Assembly: GCF_014905175.1 (NCBI RefSeq)
Contig: NC_057789.1
Coordinates: 20,538,555 to 20,602,554 of the forward strand
Reading direction: 5' to 3'
From: Aphidius gifuensis
Lineage: Eukaryota > Arthropoda > Insecta > Hymenoptera > Braconidae
DNA length: 64,000 nt
How positions within the stretch are numbered: the stretch's first letter is position 1; every line of letters begins with the position of its first letter. Of this stretch, positions 59,786 through 64,000 are shown piece by piece. The notes below the pieces were generated by a model that was given only the letters and a program-made list of their open reading frames with translations, was not told where the DNA came from and ran no database searches. Position numbers and translations under genes: made by a program.

Positions 59786-60444
59786 CAGCAACAATTAGAG
59801 ATAAGGAAAATTTGTTCTACTTGAATTTACATTATAATCATGGCAATCCATGAATCAACCGACACTCGGCCGATATATAAATTTTATTTGTTTCATTAAC
59901 CCCGGAATATATTTTAATAATTCATAAAAAAAAAAAAATTTTTTCTTGAAATTTTCTTTATGTAAGAAAAAAATGAGCAGCTGTTATACAGTATACACTG
60001 AAAAAAAAAAATTTTAAAACTAATACAAAAACTTCTTAATAATCGAACTTTTGTTCTTGCAAAAAAAGTTCTTGGATTATGGAAATATTGTCTTGAATTA
60101 TAACAAATACGTCTTGAATTATAAAAAAAAATTCTTAAATAATAACAAAAATTTCTTGAATCATGGCAAAATGTTCTAATTTTTAGAAGTAAGATTCTTG
60201 GATTATAACCAAGTAGGTTTTGGATTATAACAAAATGTACGCGATTTTAGAAGTAAGCTTCTTGGTTTATGAAGTATTTGTTATAATCCAAGAAAAATAT
60301 TGAACAAATCAAGAAAAAAAATTCTTTTACATAAATAAATATAAGAGAAAAAAAAAATTATGTTAACAATCATTTTTTTAATTGGTTTTTTTTACTAGTC
60401 GAACTTTGTTGGTCGAATTTTTTTTTTTTTTGTATCAGAAAATT

Positions 60445-61035
60445 TTGACTGAAAAGTGACTTGAACTCCTGACACTAACAACGCTACCTAAATCTACCTA
60501 TTCTAATTCCGACGCTTTACCGACTTAAGGAGGTTATGCACAAATTCATAGCGGGTGTTGCGGGGCGCTTCTGACGTCACAGACAAAACTGAAATCTGGC
60601 TACACTGTAAAAAAATAAAGTGAAAAGCGCCTGCGCCCCGTATACAATATATGGGACTGCGGGTATGTGTGTGTTTTTGAACATGCCATACGTTGCCACA
60701 TCTAATTTTTGTAAAGTTTATAATTAATTTCTCATTAATTGACCGATCAACATATGAAAATTTTTCGCGCAATTAATAAAACTCGGTTTCTAGTATATAG
60801 GTAATTTTTTTCAAGACTTTTTCATCATTTTTTCTATCCGAAAAAAATGGTTGAAATCTCCATAAGAGCCAATGTTAAATATTATTTTCAATAATTGATT
60901 ACAAAAAATTTAACCGATCAACATAAGAAAATAATTATACCGTTGTATTCAGAATGAAAAGATTTCAGAACATTCTCATTATATTTTTAAAAAAAGAGTA
61001 ATTTCTGCATAACCTCCTTAACCACGACGCGATTA
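60445..61035 (-). pseudogene. tRNA-like sequence interrupted by a TTAA MITE
   Basis: Minus strand on the far side of the MITE (61035-61018) gives GCGTCGTGG, and on the near side (60528-60445) gives TTAAGTCGGTAAAGCG then GGAGTTCAAGTCAC. Without the MITE and one TTAA these make an A-box and a B-box in tRNA order. It shares TAGGTAGATTTAGGTAG with the 56.3-kb copy. Confidence 0.5.
60529..61017. mobile_element. TTAA-flanked MITE, family 1, copy 2 (inverted)
   Basis: GGAGGTTATGCA...TGCATAACCTCC between TTAA at 60525-60528 and 61018-61021; 489 bp. Inserted in the tRNA-like sequence. Confidence 0.85.
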
Positions 61036-62184
61036 TATGTATATACGAGTACGATTTTATTCTCCTTATGATACCAAATTTTTTTATTTAAAAATTAATG
61101 ACTTGATCTAATGAAATTTATGTACTGAAATATTAATAAACACGAATGTGTTTAAATTATTACAAATAAATAGAATGAAAATAAAAAAATTAGTTTATTC
61201 ATTTATTAAAATATTTATATCAAAGAAAATTTAGGAGACATTTATTTTAATCATTTATTGTATGAATAATATTAATGCATATGATACACAATATTTTTTT
61301 TTTTTCAAATTTTATATACTCTTGTTTTAAATACTGAATTACGACACGTTGAGTCCTCGAAGACATGGAAACGCGACGTTGTTCCGGTGGAAAATTAAAA
61401 TTGAAAAATTAAAAAAAAAAAAAATACAGTGATCTATAAAATTAAAAAATATACATTTACATTCAAATAAATTTTTTTTCATAATAATTAGTTAATGCAA
61501 TAGAAAATAAAAACAAAATTTTTTTTTGAAAAAAATACTTTTTTTTTAACATAATAACTCGTGATAACTCTTTTAAAAATTTATAAATCGACTTGAAAAT
61601 TTGACTGTAGCTTTATCATAGGCTAGCAATGGCAATAGTTATATTAAAAAATTTATTTATTTATATTGTTTAACTTTTTTTATTTATTGTATTGTGCCGA
61701 TGGAAAATTCAATTTGTTTAACTTCGAATGAAAGAAGAGTCGGAGAAATTTCAAAATCGAGTAACTTGTCAATGGCAATATTGTTGAGCAGTATATCAAG
61801 AAGTTTTATGCAAATTTTTGGATATTTTTTATTAATTATTTATTGAGTTATTTATTTAATATAAGAAAATTTTTCCATAATCCAAGAACTTTTTTTGCAA
61901 GAACAAAAGTTCTGTATTTTAGAAGTTTTTTTTCTCAGTGTATAATTGAATAAAAAATTTTCAATATTAAATACATAACAGCGGCTCTTAATATATATTC
62001 ATATATCTCGAAAGAATAAAAAATAATCAATTTTGGTGACCCAAAAAACAATCGACACTTGGCCGACAAATGGCAAGTCAAGTTCACCAATCATTAATGT
62101 GCCGCCCAATAATTAACCAAGACTTGGCCAGTGAACGGTCGATCAATGGCTGGCCAGCCCTCAATGAGCCAAGCCTTGGCTTAA

Positions 62185-62691
62185 GGAGGTTATGCACAAA
62201 TTACTCTTTTTTAAAAAAATATAATGAGAATGTTCTGAAATTTTGTACACAAGTAGATCTTTTCATTCTGAATACAACGGTATAATTATTTTCTTATGTT
62301 GATCGGTTAAATTTTTTGTAATTAATTATTGAAAATAATATTTAACATTGGCTCTTATGGAGATTTCAACCATTTTTTTCGGATAGAAAAAATGATGAAA
62401 AAGTCTTGAAAAAAATCACACATATACTAGAAACCGAGTTTTATTAATTGCGCGAAAAATTTTCATATGTTGATCGGTCAATTAATGAGTAATTAATTAT
62501 AAACTTTACAAAAATTAGATGTGGCAACGTATGGCATGTTCAAACACACACACATACCCGCAATCCCATATATTGTATATGGGGCGCAGGCGCTTTTCAC
62601 TTTATTTTTTTACAGTGTAGTCGGATTTCAGTTTTGTCTGTGACGTCAGAAGCGCCCCGCAACACCCGCAATGAATTTGTGCATAACCTCC
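62185..62691. mobile_element. TTAA-flanked MITE, family 1, copy 3
   Basis: Same ends, TTAA at 62181-62184 and 62692-62695; 507 bp, same orientation as copy 1. Its version of the internal frame is stopped, against coding. Confidence 0.85.
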
Positions 62692-62791
62692 TTAATCATT
62701 TGTTTCCAGTCTTGGCCGCCCAATAATGAACCAAGACTTGGCCGATGAACGGTCGATCAATAGCTGGCCAGCCCTTAATGAGCCAAGCCTT

Positions 62792-63121
62792 CCCTAACGG
62801 TACGACCCAACCCGCTTCGTCAGTTGGAATCGGGTTATTTTGGGGTTAAGTTTTTCTAAGGTTTGTTCGTGGTTGGATAACTGTTATCTGACGGTTGTAA
62901 TGTGCGCAAAAACAACCGTCTCTAACCGCGTTGTATAATGGTTATTTTAAGGTTATATGAACCGAAGACCAGTTTGCTGTAACCGTTATTTAACCGTTTA
63001 AAAACAACCGTCTCTAACCGCGTTGTATAATGGTTATTCTAAGGTTATATGAACCGAAGACCAGTTTGCTGTAACCGTTCAAAAACAACCGTCTCTAACC
63101 GCGTTGTATCATGGTTATTCT
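62792..63121. mobile_element. AACCGTTA-motif element, copy 2, right end lost
   Basis: Begins CCCTAACGGTACGACCCAAC inside the TTGGC array. A ~75-95-bp block (AACAACCGTCTCTAACCGCG through CAGTTTGCTGTAACCGTT) is repeated about three times from 62908, 63001 and 63073. The array resumes at 63122, with no inverted terminus before it. Confidence 0.65.
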
Positions 63122-63299
63122 ATTGGCCACCCAATAATTTACCAAGACTCGGCCGATAAATGGCTTGATAAGTGCTGACCACCTCTTCTTCAACCAATGG
63201 TCGGCCAAGCATTGGAATACAAGCCTTGTCAAGCAAATAACCAGCCATGAGTCAGCCAAGCCTTGGCCCATGGATGACGCACGATTGGGCTGCCTGGGC

Positions 63300-63620
63300 C
63301 TCGGCCATCAGAATGAAAACTTTATAAATTGAAAACTTTCTATTAAAATGACCTGATTCAAGGATACAAGTTTTTTTTTTTACTGGTCGATTTTATTGTT
63401 ATTCATTGTTATTCTTGGACCACATGAATAAAAAAAAAATTACAAGCTTATCGAATACTAAATAATATTATTACAAAAATGAAAAATAATTTTTTTTGTG
63501 ACCCACTATTTATTAAATCATGTTGATGGCAATGTTATTATCAAAAATTGATATTTATCTTTTATATAAAAAATAATAACAAACATTGTTATATATCATC
63601 TTTATCTCAGACTGTTAAAC
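63300..63620. other. AT-rich sequence, no feature
   Basis: Nothing recognised. Confidence 0.4.
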
Positions 63621-63624
63621 TTAA

Positions 63625-64000
63625 AGCAGTATGAAAATCCCAAGGTAGGATAATTTTTTGGGTTCAAAGAGGCACCCTTGTAACCATAGCTTAAAAAAAT
63701 AATAAGTGCCCTCTAATGTCTAAAATTTGTATACTTTACTGACGCGTCTTTAGAAGTATGAGTGAGGGCGCCTCGTATTTACACACACTAATACTACTTC
63801 AGCAGATTTTCAATGCTTTGCCTGGTACTTTTTGACTGTTTTTGACTCTAAATTTTCGTCTTAAATAATTAATAACTTTTACAATTCGTGGTAGAAATCG
63901 ATGATTTTTTTTAAATTATTTTTGTTATTAAAAGAAGTATAAGCTGTAGTAAAATAAAGGTTTTCTGTGAGAGCGTTTTTTCAATAGAAGTAAAAACGTG
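63625..64000. mobile_element. TTAA-flanked MITE, family 2, copy 3 (cut by window end)
   Basis: AGCAGTATGAAAATCCCAAG after TTAA (63621-63624) aligns with 24268 onward. It lacks the 172-bp MITE and so provides the empty site at about 63940-63955. Confidence 0.8.

Larger units (their letters stand above)
59996..61940. mobile_element. Foldback with TCTTGGATTATAAC motif array
   Basis: CACTGAAAAA (59996) and CTCAGTG (61940) termini, flanked by TATA on both sides (59992-59995, 61941-61944). TCTTGGATTATAAC and TTATAATCCAAGA variants fill 60040-60320; AATCCAAGAACTTTTTTTGC mirrors them at 61882. Contains a tRNA-like sequence split by a TTAA MITE. A CACTG end with a 4-bp duplication would suit Chapaev/CMC-type elements (inference). 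Confidence 0.7.
59440..63300. mobile_element. TTGGC/GCCAAG motif foldback, split by three later insertions
   Basis: GCCAAG, CTTGGC and TTGGCCG words fill 59444-59595, 62050-62180, 62697-62790 and 63120-63300. The segments share phrases such as CCAAGACTTGGCC and ACGGTCGATCAAT. They read as one element interrupted by the 59996-61940 foldback, the TTAA MITE at 62185-62691 and the AACCGTTA element at 62792. The 59351-59679 frames are readings of the array. Confidence 0.65.

Overview
The window is eukaryotic nuclear DNA. It is very AT-rich, has intron-split coding remnants with canonical GT/AG junctions, and is packed with transposable elements. Helitron-type ends, a jockey-like LINE remnant, a THAP/P-type transposase, an LTR element primed by tRNA-Leu and many MITEs point to an arthropod, most likely an insect. 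A compact AT-rich genome such as a parasitoid wasp's is a reasonable guess, but nothing here fixes the species. I see no prokaryotic operons, CRISPR arrays, rRNA or intact housekeeping gene.

Layout. 1-4.5 kb: repeats and hairpins. 4.5-5.2 kb: a frame-broken coding remnant of unknown identity. 5.27-9.0 kb: a 180-bp palindromic element split by a LINE, which itself carries three tandem 171-bp units, each with a tRNA-like sequence at the tip of a hairpin. 10.66-12.4 kb: a long-TIR element. 12.72-15.08 kb: a Helitron with a short-motif foldback inside. 15.09-17.97 kb: a stack of nested elements. 18.8-19.9 kb: another foldback. 20.2-21.6 kb: exons of a plausible host gene on the minus strand. 21.8-26.6 kb: nested foldbacks and MITEs. 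27.0-28.3 kb: an intron-retaining, frame-broken MOCS3/UBA4 pseudogene. 29.2-30.7 kb: a ~315-bp tandem repeat. 32.0-36.9 kb (minus): a multi-exon THAP/P-element-type transposase gene with two in-frame stops. 37.5 kb: one orphan exon. 37.7-42 kb: AT-rich, no gene seen. 42.0-48.5 kb (minus): an LTR retrotransposon with 672-bp 5' LTR, tRNA-Leu primer site and gag, but no visible protease, RT or integrase core. 49.9-52.4 kb: MITEs and a GC-richer island. 53.6-63.3 kb: deeply nested foldback elements. 63.6-64 kb: start of another MITE.

The most interesting theme is a recurring architecture. At least eight elements have inverted termini (CCCTGGTG, CCAGGAAA, CCCGGGAT, CACTGA-type or CCTAACG) and an interior made almost wholly of one short motif repeated in both orientations. 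The motif differs from element to element (GGAGAAA, AATCTGCCAG, AGATCTAAT, GTATGAT, TTTCCTTAGC, AACCGTTA, TTGGCC, TCTTGGATTATAAC). They insert into each other, so relative ages can be read. Three MITE insertions can be dated and delimited because an empty paralogous site lies in the same window: a TAA duplication at 24.6 kb, a TTAA duplication at 16.2 kb and an 8-bp GGTTAGCG duplication at 58.65 kb. No gene network operates here; the window is mainly a record of transposon activity around a few host-gene fragments.
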